Assembly (NCBI RefSeq): GCF_000711955.1
Contig: NZ_JONR01000048.1
Coordinates: 1-33,113 of the forward strand
Length of the DNA: 33,113 bases
Source: Nevskia soli DSM 19509
Lineage (GTDB): Bacteria; Pseudomonadota; Gammaproteobacteria; Nevskiales; Nevskiaceae
Direction: 5' to 3'
Below are positions 15,531 through 23,546 of this stretch, piece after piece; position 1 is the first letter of the stretch; each line of letters begins with the position of its first letter. The position numbers were made by a program, and so were the translations under genes. Under the pieces are notes generated by a model. It ran no database searches. It worked only from the letters and a program-made list of their open reading frames with translations, and was not told the origin of the DNA.

Positions 15531-16546
15531 CTTTCTTGCACGGCATCGACCAGACCCCATTCCAGCGCCTGCGGCGCCTTGATGCGCTGGCCCGACAATG
15601 CCATCCAGGCCGTGCGCTGGCGGCCGATGCGCCGGGCGATGCTGACGCAGCCGCCGGCGCCGGGGATGAGGCCGAAGCCCAGCTCCGGCAGCTGGAACCA
15701 GGCGTCCGGCGCCGCCACGACGCGGCCCGCGAATGCCGGGAACTCGATGCCGGAGCCGATGCAGGCGCCGTGCACCCGCGCCTCCACCTGTGCCGCACAG
15801 GCGGCAAGGTAGCGGCCTGGCACGGCAAGGCTGCGCACCACGTGGGCTGTCGCCGGATCGGGCGCGGTGCCGAACTCGGTGAGGTCGCCGCCGGTGCTGA
15901 AGCATTTGCCGCGGCCGCTGAGTCGCACGCGGCGGATCGAGTCGTCGCTCAGCACCAGTTGCAGTGCTTCGACCAGGGCGTCGCGCATCTCCACCGACAT
16001 GCCGTTGCGGATGGAGGGACGGTTCAGTTCCAGGCGCAGGCAGTCCTCGTCCCGTTCCATGACCACCGCGTGGCCCGGGTCGTTGTGTATGGCCGGGGCC
16101 GCTGCACGATTCTCCGCCAGCCAGCTGTGGAACTCAGGACCGGCCTGCAACGTGGCGTAAGCCAGGGATTCGGCGGTGAGCGCATCCGCCACCGGCAGGG
16201 TTTCGATGGCGCGCAGCAGCTGCGCCAGCACCGCCGCCGCAATGGGGCTGTGCCGGATGCCTTCGAGCAGCGGAGTCGCTTCGGACGCATGATCCAGCAC
16301 GACGTCGCAGACTGGCGTCAGCGCGGTCGGCGAGGCGGCGATGGCGATGCTGGGGCAGGGTAGTTCGCGCAGCCAGGCGCGGATGCGTGCGTGGGCGGGT
16401 TCGGGCAGATCGTCGTCGCTGGCGTCGAATAGCAGAAAAGGCTGCGCCGACAGCGGCGAGAAGATGCGGCGCGCATCGCTGTCGCTGGCCCAGGTCAGCA
16501 CCTGTGCCAGCGGTACCGGTTGCGATGGGCGATCCGCTGCGCTCAT
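15524..16546 (-). CDS. Enoyl-CoA hydratase/isomerase with extended N-terminal region
   Basis: This 340-residue crotonase-fold protein has its functional domain in the second half: an oxyanion-hole segment CFSTGGDL near 215-222 and both hydratase glutamates (Glu268 in GSGIEF, Glu288 in LPELGFGLIPGAGG). The first ~155 residues, with LPCPSIAIAASP, VCDVVLD and LLEGIRHSPIAAAVL, look like a second, degenerate crotonase module without catalytic residues. I place the start at ATG 16546, 16 bases after the NTF2-like gene; a longer frame to 16639 would overlap that gene by 77 bases and add low-complexity Ser/Pro sequence. The true substrate is unknown; the operon suggests a branched or cyclic enoyl-CoA. 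Confidence 0.8.
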   Translation of the reverse strand: MSAADRPSQPVPLAQVLTWASDSDARRIFSPLSAQPFLLFDASDDDLPEPAHARIRAWLRELPCPSIAIAASPTALTPVCDVVLDHASEATPLLEGIRHSPIAAAVLAQLLRAIETLPVADALTAESLAYATLQAGPEFHSWLAENRAAAPAIHNDPGHAVVMERDEDCLRLELNRPSIRNGMSVEMRDALVEALQLVLSDDSIRRVRLSGRGKCFSTGGDLTEFGTAPDPATAHVVRSLAVPGRYLAACAAQVEARVHGACIGSGIEFPAFAGRVVAAPDAWFQLPELGFGLIPGAGGCVSIARRIGRQRTAWMALSGQRIKAPQALEWGLVDAVQESW

Positions 16547-16562
16547 TCCTGACGGAATCGGG

Positions 16563-17111
16563 CTAACGCTGGCCGCGCTGGAACAGCGAGAAGAAGGCGT
16601 AGGAGGGATCGACCGGTCCAGGCTTGCCGATATAGGCACCGGTCAGCATCGGGTGATCCATGCGCACCGCCGAGGGATCCTGCGGATAGGCCCAGTCGGC
16701 AACGATGGAGCGATAGCTGAATTTCCACACGCCGTCGCGCTTCTCGTACTTGTCGAAGTAGCGGCCGCCGATCAGCATGTCGTAGCTGCGTTCGCCCTCC
16801 CGCACCTTGTGGAAGGCGATGATGTAGACCTCGCCCTCGGCCTTGTCGCCATCCAGCTTGAGGTTCACGGTGGTCACGTTGTGGTGCAGGATCTCCATCG
16901 CCGCCTGAATCTGCGGCAGCTTGTCGATGAAGTCCTTCGCCGGCCCCTTGGAGTAATGGCCGTGATCGTCGATGGCGTCCTCATGGTAGAGCGCGCGCAT
17001 CTTGTCGTGATCGTGACGGTCGGCTGCGTTGCAGTAGGCGCAGATCAGCTCGTACAGCGCCTGCTTGTCGAGCAATTCCTGCAGCTGCTTTTCCATGGAT
17101 GGACTGATCAT
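16563..17111 (-). CDS. NTF2/SnoaL-like protein, putative dehydratase or isomerase
   Basis: This 182-residue protein is of the SnoaL-like (NTF2) cone fold. It shows the usual opening helix ALYELICAYCNAADRHDHD (Tyr26, Asp31, His33, Asp34), then ALYHEDAIDDHG and LHHNVTTVNLKLDGDKAEGE (His76/77). Tyr, Asp and His at such places are catalytic in scytalone dehydratase and the bile-acid dehydratase BaiE, so a dehydration or double-bond isomerisation step is plausible. ATG 17111 has GGAGGAG five bases upstream, one of the best ribosome sites in the window. It lies 40 bp after the SDR gene and 16 bp before the hydratase gene. It is not among the genes I recall for the described atu cluster. Confidence 0.82.
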   Translation of the reverse strand: MISPSMEKQLQELLDKQALYELICAYCNAADRHDHDKMRALYHEDAIDDHGHYSKGPAKDFIDKLPQIQAAMEILHHNVTTVNLKLDGDKAEGEVYIIAFHKVREGERSYDMLIGGRYFDKYEKRDGVWKFSYRSIVADWAYPQDPSAVRMDHPMLTGAYIGKPGPVDPSYAFFSLFQRGQR

Positions 17112-17151
17112 TGCTCCTCCGTATTTTTTATTTGTCGAGGCAGAGCAGGCT

Positions 17152-17856
17152 TCAGCTCAAGCCGCTGACCGGGATGGCGGCCCCATGGATGGCCCTGGCC
17201 GCGTCCGAACACAGGAACAGCATCACACTGGCCAGATCTTCCGGCGCCACCCATTTCTTCGGGTCGGCCTTGGGCATGTCGGCACGGTTCTGCGGCGTGT
17301 CGATGACGCTGGGCAGCACACAGTTGACGTTGATGCCCTTGTCGCGCAATTCGGCAGCCATGGATTCGGTCAGGCGGATCACCGCGCTTTTCGAGGCGCT
17401 GTAGGCCGCCATGCGGGCACCGCCCTTGAGGCCGCCGCCGGCGCCGATGTTGACGATCTTGCCGGAGCCGGACGCCAGCATGCCGGGCACCACCGCCTGT
17501 GCCATGTTCAATACCGTGCCGGCGTTGAGGTCCATCATCAGCTTCCACAGGTCGGCCGGCGTCTCGTGCACGGTCGGGCCCATGCGGAATCCGCCGGCGA
17601 CATTGCACAGGCAGTCGATGCGCTGGTAGCGGGCCAGCGCCGCCTCCACCGCCTTCTGCGCCGAAGCGGCTTCCATCAGGTTGGCGGTCAGCAGCAGGCG
17701 GCGTTCGTCCTTCCCGGGATAGGCTGCGGCCAGCACCGCCTCGCTGATGTCCACCAACACCAGATTGGCGCCAGCGGCGCCGAAGGCCGCGGCGACGGCC
17801 CGGCCCAGATTGCCGGCGGCGCCGGTGATTAAGACAACTTTATCGCTGAAGTTCAT
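17152..17856 (-). CDS. Short-chain dehydrogenase/reductase, first gene of the minus arm
   Basis: This 234-residue classical SDR has the nucleotide-binding motif TGAAGNLG near residue 10, NVAGG in place of NNAG, and the catalytic pair YSASK. The usual Ser thirteen residues before Tyr appears to be Ala (VNIGAGGGLKGG), which is atypical. The start MNFSDKVVLITG at 17856 is the natural SDR N-terminus; the frame stays open to 18000 but that would add a Cys/Arg-rich stretch running into the promoter region. It begins the minus-strand arm of the divergent locus, about 180 bp from the operator at 18038. A hydroxyacyl-CoA or terpenoid alcohol is a plausible substrate, not shown. Confidence 0.87.
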   Translation of the reverse strand: MNFSDKVVLITGAAGNLGRAVAAAFGAAGANLVLVDISEAVLAAAYPGKDERRLLLTANLMEAASAQKAVEAALARYQRIDCLCNVAGGFRMGPTVHETPADLWKLMMDLNAGTVLNMAQAVVPGMLASGSGKIVNIGAGGGLKGGARMAAYSASKSAVIRLTESMAAELRDKGINVNCVLPSVIDTPQNRADMPKADPKKWVAPEDLASVMLFLCSDAARAIHGAAIPVSGLS

Positions 17857-18172
17857 GGTTTTTCTCGTATTCCTTGGAGCGCGTTCGCCGCTGTGCCGCA
17901 GCGGTTCCGGCGCAAAGCCGATGCCGAAAAGTACCACGTCGCCCCGCGCGCGGATGCCATCTGAACAGACGAAGCCGCAGCCCGGTGCACTGCGGAACAA
18001 TGCCCGGACTTGAAGCCCGGCGGCGGGCTCCCGTATATTGGTGAGTATAACTCACTAAAAATGCCTTCCGATCCCGGTCAAGCGGTGGGACGGCATTGAA
18101 GGACGGGCTTTCTAGGTCATTTCACATGATGAGACAGCCTCACGAAAAGCGATGCAAAAGCCGGAGAGAGCA
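17857..18172. promoter_or_regulatory. Divergent promoter region of the Atu-like locus
   Basis: This 316-bp gap separates the two arms. For the plus arm I see TTGAAG (18010-18015), an 18-bp spacer and TATATT (18034-18039), a reasonable sigma-70 promoter. For the minus arm a -10-like TATACT reads at 18049-18044, inside the palindrome; its -35 is not clear. An operator over both would let one repressor control both arms. The rest of the gap shows nothing I can interpret. Confidence 0.55.
18038..18058. promoter_or_regulatory. Predicted TetR-family operator, copy 1
   Basis: TTGGTGAG (18038-18045), TATA, then ACTCAC (18050-18055). The core GTGAGT-N3-ACTCAC is a perfect inverted repeat. It overlaps the plus-strand -10 (18034-18039) and contains the candidate minus-strand -10, a typical repressor placement. 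A second copy is at 15510-15530. The probable binder is the TetR protein encoded at 20766-21476. Confidence 0.7.
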
Positions 18173-18952
18173 ATGTCGGATGTACTGATAGAACGCCGCG
18201 GCGCGGTGCAGTGGATCACCATCAACCGTCCGGAGCGCCGCAACGCGCTCAATGAGCAGGTGGTCAAGGCCATCGACGCCGGCATTGCGCAAGCCGTCGA
18301 AGACCGCGAGTGCCGCGCCATCGTCCTGACCGGGGCCGGCGAGCAGGCCTTCTGCGCCGGGGCGGACCTGCAGAAGAACGTGCAGGGCGGCGCTTTCGAT
18401 GTCGATTTCTCGCGCCCGCGCCACTACATCGTCGACCTGTTCAAGCGCATCCAGGAATGCACCCTGCCGATCGTGGCGCGGGTCAACGGCCATGCCATGG
18501 CCGGCGGCTTCGGCATCCTCTGTGCCTGCGACATGGCCATCGCCGCCGACGACATCCGCGTCGGTACGCCGGAGAGCAAGATCGGTGTGACGCCGATGAT
18601 GATCCTGCCGTTCATGCTGCGCGTGCTGCCGCCGCGCAAGCTGCAGGAGCTGTGCGTCACCGGCGAGCAGTTCAGCGCCGCCGACGGCCTGGAGATGGGC
18701 CTGTTCAATTACGTGGTGCCGCGCGCCGAGCTGGACGCCAAGCTGGATTGGCTGCTCAAGCGCATCACCGACAAGTCGCCCACCGCCGTGCGCCTGGGCA
18801 AGCAGGCCTTCAACGCTACCCGCGACATGGGGCTGCGTGAGGCGCTGGAATACTCCCAGGCAATGGTGCCGGTGATGTCCTCGACCTCCGACGCGCGTGA
18901 GGGCAAGCTGTCGTTCCAGGAGAAGCGCCCGGCCAAGTGGAGCGGCAAGTGA
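18173..18952 (+). CDS. Enoyl-CoA hydratase family protein (AtuE/isohexenylglutaconyl-CoA hydratase-like)
   Basis: This 259-residue crotonase-fold enzyme begins at ATG 18173, with GGAGAG four bases upstream; an in-frame ATG at 18152 has no such site. The oxyanion segment is AFCAGADLQ (59-67). HAMAGGFGILCACD (107-120) carries Gly114 where classical hydratases have the first catalytic Glu, while the second Glu is kept (Glu134 in TPESKIG). In the Atu pathway the equivalent step hydrates the carboxylated 3-methyl-glutaconyl-type CoA; that role is inferred from the neighbouring carboxylase genes. It is the first gene of the plus-strand operon. Confidence 0.88.
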   Translation: MSDVLIERRGAVQWITINRPERRNALNEQVVKAIDAGIAQAVEDRECRAIVLTGAGEQAFCAGADLQKNVQGGAFDVDFSRPRHYIVDLFKRIQECTLPIVARVNGHAMAGGFGILCACDMAIAADDIRVGTPESKIGVTPMMILPFMLRVLPPRKLQELCVTGEQFSAADGLEMGLFNYVVPRAELDAKLDWLLKRITDKSPTAVRLGKQAFNATRDMGLREALEYSQAMVPVMSSTSDAREGKLSFQEKRPAKWSGK

Positions 18953-20769
18953 GCGGAACGAAGCAACTGGTCCGCATCGGCTGCGGCGCCGGTTTCTGGG
19001 GCGACAGCGGCGAGGGGCCGAAGCAGTTGGTCGAGTCCGGGCAGATCGATTACCTGATCCTGGATTACCTGGCGGAGATCACCATGTCGCTGCTGGCGCG
19101 GGCCCGCTCCAAGGATCCCGCCACCGGCTATGCCACCGACTTCCCCGATGTGATCGCGCGCCTGGCGCCGCAGATCAAGCAGCACGGCATCCGCGTCGTC
19201 ACCAATGCCGGCGGCGTCAATCCCAAGGCCTGCCAGGAAGTACTGGCGGCCAAGCTGAAGGCGGTGGGCATCGACCTGCGCATCGGCATCGTCACCGGCG
19301 ACGACCTGCTGCCGCGCGCGGCGGAAATGAAGCAGCAGGGCATCCGCGAAATGTTCAGCGGCGGCGAGTTCCCGGACAAGCCCTGGAGCGTCAACGCCTA
19401 TCTTGGCGCGTTTCCCATCGCCGCGGCGCTGGATGCCGGCGCCGACATCGTCATCACCGGCCGCTGCGTCGACAGCGCCCTGGCGCTGGCGCCGCTGATA
19501 CACGAATTCGGCTGGAAGGCGACGGACTACGATCTGCTGTCCGCAGGGAGCCTGGCCGGCCACGTCATCGAATGCGGCACCCAGGCCACCGGCGGCATCG
19601 TCACCGACTGGAAGAGCACAGTCGAAGACTGGGACCGCATGGGTTTTCCCATTGCCGAGGTAGCGCGGGACGGTTCATTCGTCGCCACCAAGCCGACCGG
19701 TACCGGCGGTCGCGTAGCGCCGGAAACCGTAGCGGAACAGGTCGTCTACGAGATCGGCGACCCGGCGTCCTACCTGCTGCCGGATGTGACCTGCGACTGG
19801 CGCGAACTGAGCCTGCGCCAGGCCGGCTCCGACCGGGTCGAGGTTCGCGGGGCGAAGGGCCGCGCGCCAACCGACAGCTACAAGGTCTCCGCCACCTGGC
19901 AGGACGGTTTCCGCGCCACCGGCACCATGATGATCGGCGGCCGTGACGCGGTGGCGCGCGCGGAGGCTACTGCGGGGGCGATCCTGCGCCGTACCCGCCG
20001 CATCTTCGGCGAGCGCAAGCTGGGTGATTACCTCCGCAGCGATATCGAAGTGCTGGGTGCCGAGGCCAACTGGGGTGAGCAGGCGCGCGCACGAGGTACC
20101 CGCGAAGTCATCCTGAAGCTGTCGGTGCACCATGCCGACAAGGCGGCGCTGGAAATCTTCTCGCGCGAGTTCCTGCCTTCCGCCACGTCGATGGCGCAGG
20201 GCATCACCGGTTTTGCCGGCGGCCGGCCTTCGGTGACGCCGCTGGTGCGGCTGTTTTCCTGCCTGGTGCCCAAGCGCTCGGTGGTGATCGCCGCGGAGCT
20301 GGATGGCAAGGCCATTGACCTGCCGGCGCAGTTACAGGGGGCGGTTTCGTCACCGGCAGCCGCAACGACCATCACCACCGGCTCCATTCCCGCTGGGCCG
20401 ACGCAGACACTGCCCCTTATCGCCCTGGCCTATGGCCGCAGCGGCGACAAGGGCGACAGCGCCAACATCGGCGTGCTGGCGCGGCGGCCGGAGTTCGCGC
20501 CGCTGCTGCGCGCGCAGCTCGATGCGGACGCGGTGACGCGCCATTTCGCGCATTTCGTGCGCGGCAGGGTGGAGCGCTTCGAGATCCCCGGCCTGCACGG
20601 TTTCAACTTCCTGCTGCACGAGGCACTGGGCGGCGGCGGGATGGCCTCGCTGCGCTATGACCCGCAGGGCAAGATGCTGGCGCAGATCCTGATGGATTTC
20701 CCCTTGCAGGTCCCGGTGCAGTGGATCGAGCAGGGGCTGGTAGCGGCTGAGGCGGCGGAACTGACATGA
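18949..20769 (+). CDS. atuA: AtuA family protein (acyclic terpene utilisation, DUF1446)
   Basis: This 606-residue protein has the AtuA layout: an N-terminal DUF1446 domain of roughly 440 residues (RIGCGAGFWGDSGEG, YLILDYLAEITMSLLAR, TNAGGVNPKACQ, ITGRCVDSALALAPL) and a C-terminal AtuA-like domain beginning near LIALAYGRSGDKGDSANIGV. AtuA is needed for growth on citronellol-type compounds, but its reaction is, to my knowledge, not settled. I chose GTG 18949, which overlaps the hydratase stop (GTGA) and has GGAG six bases upstream; another in-frame GTG is at 18937. It overlaps the TetR gene by four bases. The conserved pattern of Gly, Asp and Arg residues suggests an enzyme rather than a structural protein. 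Confidence 0.93.
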   Translation: MSGTKQLVRIGCGAGFWGDSGEGPKQLVESGQIDYLILDYLAEITMSLLARARSKDPATGYATDFPDVIARLAPQIKQHGIRVVTNAGGVNPKACQEVLAAKLKAVGIDLRIGIVTGDDLLPRAAEMKQQGIREMFSGGEFPDKPWSVNAYLGAFPIAAALDAGADIVITGRCVDSALALAPLIHEFGWKATDYDLLSAGSLAGHVIECGTQATGGIVTDWKSTVEDWDRMGFPIAEVARDGSFVATKPTGTGGRVAPETVAEQVVYEIGDPASYLLPDVTCDWRELSLRQAGSDRVEVRGAKGRAPTDSYKVSATWQDGFRATGTMMIGGRDAVARAEATAGAILRRTRRIFGERKLGDYLRSDIEVLGAEANWGEQARARGTREVILKLSVHHADKAALEIFSREFLPSATSMAQGITGFAGGRPSVTPLVRLFSCLVPKRSVVIAAELDGKAIDLPAQLQGAVSSPAAATTITTGSIPAGPTQTLPLIALAYGRSGDKGDSANIGVLARRPEFAPLLRAQLDADAVTRHFAHFVRGRVERFEIPGLHGFNFLLHEALGGGGMASLRYDPQGKMLAQILMDFPLQVPVQWIEQGLVAAEAAELT

Positions 20770-21476
20770 GCCGCGCCGGCACCAGGAAGATCGTGCGGCT
20801 GGGGCGCGAGCAGCGCGTCGCCGACATCCTGCAGGCCGCGCGCGACGTGTTCTGTGAAAAAGGCTACGAGGCCGCGGCGGTGTCGGAGATCGCGGCGCGC
20901 CTGGATATCGTCGAAGGGACCATCTACAAGTATTTCGAGAGCAAGCGCGAGCTGCTGCTCAAGGTGCTGGAACACTGGTACGAGGAGCTGTTCGGCGACT
21001 ACGAGCGCGACCTCGCCGGCGTTGCCGGCGCGCGCCAGCGCCTGCGCTTGCTGGTCTGGCGGCATCTGCGCTCGGTGCATGAATATCCCTTGTTATGCCG
21101 ACTGATGTTCCGCGAAGTGCGCGCCGAGCAGGATTATCACGGCTCCACCGTCTATGCCAAGAACCGGCGCTATACCCAGTTCCTGGTCGACGTGCTGAAG
21201 GAAGGGGTGGAAGCCGGTGAGTTCCGTGCCGACGTTCCGCTGGCCCTGCTGCGCGACATGATCTACGGCGGCATCGAGCACCACGCCTGGAACTTCATCT
21301 GCGGCCGCGGCGAGCTGGATGTCGATGGCCTCGCCGAGCAGATCACCCTGATCGTCTGCGATGGCATCGCCGTGCAACGCCCGGCGGCCGACCTCGGCCG
21401 GGAAACGCAGCGGCTGTCGCAGATCGTCGATCGCATGGAGCGCAAGCTGTCGCCGCGTTCCAAATCAACCAAGTGA
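20766..21476 (+). CDS. TetR-family transcriptional regulator (AtuR-like)
   Basis: This 236-residue repressor has an N-terminal helix-turn-helix domain: ILQAARDVFCEKGYEAAAVS, EIAARLDIVEGTIYKYFESK, then the linker helix ELLLKVLEHWYEEL. The C-terminal ligand domain is all-helical with a charged tail. It sits inside the plus-strand operon, overlapping AtuA (ATGA) and the carboxylase gene (GTGA), so it is co-expressed with the pathway it probably represses. The two palindromes at 15510 and 18038 are its likely sites; the inducer is presumably an acyl-CoA of the pathway. This in-operon position differs from a divergently placed atuR. Confidence 0.92.
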   Translation: MSRAGTRKIVRLGREQRVADILQAARDVFCEKGYEAAAVSEIAARLDIVEGTIYKYFESKRELLLKVLEHWYEELFGDYERDLAGVAGARQRLRLLVWRHLRSVHEYPLLCRLMFREVRAEQDYHGSTVYAKNRRYTQFLVDVLKEGVEAGEFRADVPLALLRDMIYGGIEHHAWNFICGRGELDVDGLAEQITLIVCDGIAVQRPAADLGRETQRLSQIVDRMERKLSPRSKSTK

Positions 21477-23029
21477 ATACAACCATGAACCACACTACGA
21501 ATTCAGTGCCCGATCCGGCGGTACTCCAGGCAACACGCGCTCGCGCCGCGAACTGGCCGTTCCGCTCGGTGCTGATCGCCAATCGCGGCGAGATCGCGGT
21601 GCGCATCCTGCGCACGGTGCAGGCCCTGGGCTTGGAAGGCGTCGTCGTATATCACGCCGCCGACCGCAAGGCGCCGGCGGTGCAACTGGCCGACCAGGCC
21701 ATCGAGATCACTGGCGCTACGCCGGTTGCGGCTTATCTTGATGCCAAACAGATTCTCGCGGCTGCGAAAAGCAGCGGCGCCGGAGCAATCCACCCGGGTT
21801 ACGGCTTCCTTTCCGAGAACGCCGGCTTCGCCCGTGCCGTGGCCGAGGCCGGCCTGATCTTTGTCGGCCCCACGCCGGAACAGATCGAGCTGATGGGCGA
21901 CAAGGTGCGCGCCCGCGCCTTTGTGGAGAAGGGTGGCTTCCCGGTAGCGCCTTCGGCCATCGAGGACGACGATCCTGCGACTTTCGCGGAACGTGCGCTC
22001 AAGGTGCCGTTCCCCCTGCTGATCAAGCCGGCTGCCGGTGGCGGCGGCAAGGGCATGCGCATCGTGCGCGAGCCCGGCCAGCTCAAGGCCGAACTGGAGC
22101 GCGCGCGCAGCGAAGGGCAGCGCTACTTCGGCGACGGGCGGCTGTACGTCGAGCGTTATATCGAGAATCCGCGGCATATCGAGGTGCAGGTGTTGGGCGA
22201 CGCCCACGGCAATGTGGTGCACCTGTTCGAGCGCGAGTGCTCGGTGCAGCGGCGCTTCCAGAAGATCGTCGAGGAAACGCCTTCACCCGCACTGAGCCCG
22301 GAACTGCGCAAGCGTATCTGCGAAACGGCGGCCGGCATCGCGCGCGAAGCCGGCTATCGCAATGCGGGCACGGTGGAATTCATCTTCGGTGCGGGCGGCG
22401 AGTTCTATTTCCTGGAGATGAACACGCGCCTGCAGGTGGAGCACCCGGTGACGGAGATGATCACCGGCAAGGACCTGGTGCTGGAACAGCTGCGCGTCGC
22501 CGCCGGCGAGAAACTCGGCTTCACCCAGGAGCAGGTCACTTCCACCGGGCATTCGATCGAATTCCGCATCTATGCCGAGGATGCTTCGCGCGGCTATACC
22601 CCGACCACCGGGCCGGTGCTGCTGCTGCGGCCGCCGCAGGGCGAGGGCGTGCGCGTCGACAGCGGCATCGTCGAAGGCCAGGACGTCACCGCCGCTTTCG
22701 ACCCGATGCTGGCCAAGCTTATCGTCACCGGCAGGAACCGCGCCGAAGCCATCGCCCGCGCCGACAAGGCGCTGGCGGAATATGCCTTGCTCGGCTGCAT
22801 CACCAATACCGCTTTCCTGCGCCGCCTGCTCAATCACCGTGCCTTTGTCGACGGGCAGGTGCATACCGGCTTCCTCGATGCACACCCGGAGATCGCCGCA
22901 CAGCCGGAGCTGGACCAGGCCACGTTATGCAAGCTGCTGGCCGCTTCCGCCCTGATGACCAAGCCGATGCGCGATGTCGCCGACCTGGTGCCGGACATGC
23001 ATGCCGCCATCGGCAGCTGGAGCAATTGA
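21473..23029 (+). CDS. Biotin carboxylase subunit of an acyl-CoA carboxylase (AtuF N-terminal part-like)
   Basis: This 518-residue protein is the ATP-dependent biotin carboxylase component. Features: VLIANRGEIAVRI (33-45), HPGYGFLSENAGFA (107-120), the ATP-grasp Gly loop PAAGGGGKGMRI (186-197), and EMNTRLQVEHPVTE further on. In geranyl-, methylcrotonyl- and propionyl-CoA carboxylases this domain is usually fused to the biotin carrier in one alpha subunit of about 660 residues; here it ends after the carboxylase domain plus a short helical extension. GTG 21473 overlaps the TetR stop; ATG 21485 is an alternative. An extra ~30 residues precede the normal N-terminus. Confidence 0.93.
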   Translation: MNTTMNHTTNSVPDPAVLQATRARAANWPFRSVLIANRGEIAVRILRTVQALGLEGVVVYHAADRKAPAVQLADQAIEITGATPVAAYLDAKQILAAAKSSGAGAIHPGYGFLSENAGFARAVAEAGLIFVGPTPEQIELMGDKVRARAFVEKGGFPVAPSAIEDDDPATFAERALKVPFPLLIKPAAGGGGKGMRIVREPGQLKAELERARSEGQRYFGDGRLYVERYIENPRHIEVQVLGDAHGNVVHLFERECSVQRRFQKIVEETPSPALSPELRKRICETAAGIAREAGYRNAGTVEFIFGAGGEFYFLEMNTRLQVEHPVTEMITGKDLVLEQLRVAAGEKLGFTQEQVTSTGHSIEFRIYAEDASRGYTPTTGPVLLLRPPQGEGVRVDSGIVEGQDVTAAFDPMLAKLIVTGRNRAEAIARADKALAEYALLGCITNTAFLRRLLNHRAFVDGQVHTGFLDAHPEIAAQPELDQATLCKLLAASALMTKPMRDVADLVPDMHAAIGSWSN

Positions 23030-23030
23030 C

Positions 23031-23546
23031 ATGCACCACGCCTTCAAACTCGAAGAAAACGAATACAACCTGGAACTGTCCCGTGCTCCCGCCGGTTATC
23101 GCCTGCACCTGGCGGATCGCACCATCCCGGTGAATCTGCACCTGGAAGATGACGGCTCGGCCGTGCTGACGGTCAACGGCCGCAGCGAAAAGGTGCTGGT
23201 GGCGACGCGCGGCGATGACGTGTTCATCCATCTCGGCGGCGTGGGGTACCAGTTGCGCTACGAGCATCCCCTGCAGCGTCTTGCAGCGCAGGCACAGGGC
23301 TCGGCCGAGGATCATGTGCGGGCGCCCATGCCGGGCAGCCTGGTGGCTCTGCATGCCAAACCGGGCCAGACCGTGGCGCGCGGCGAATCCCTGCTGGTGA
23401 TGGAGAGCATGAAGATGGAAACCACCATCGCCGCGCCGCGTGACGGCGTGATCGAGACGGTGCATTTCGCGATCGGGCAGACCTTTGATCGCGATGCCCT
23501 GCTGCTCAGCCTGGTTGCTATGGTCGTCGAGGGCAAGAAATCATGA
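23031..23546 (+). CDS. Biotin carboxyl carrier subunit with BT-like domain
   Basis: This 171-residue protein supplies the carrier missing from the preceding gene. Residues 1-80 form a beta-rich stretch resembling the BT (linker) domain of acyl-CoA carboxylase alpha subunits. Residues 95-165 are the biotinyl domain, with ESMKME and biotin-accepting Lys128. It begins one base after the biotin carboxylase stop (TGA C ATG) in a different frame, and ends overlapping the carboxyltransferase start (ATGA). The clean coupling and intact domains point to a genuine split alpha subunit, not a recent frameshift, though a single-base difference cannot be excluded without comparison. Confidence 0.9.
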   Translation: MHHAFKLEENEYNLELSRAPAGYRLHLADRTIPVNLHLEDDGSAVLTVNGRSEKVLVATRGDDVFIHLGGVGYQLRYEHPLQRLAAQAQGSAEDHVRAPMPGSLVALHAKPGQTVARGESLLVMESMKMETTIAAPRDGVIETVHFAIGQTFDRDALLLSLVAMVVEGKKS

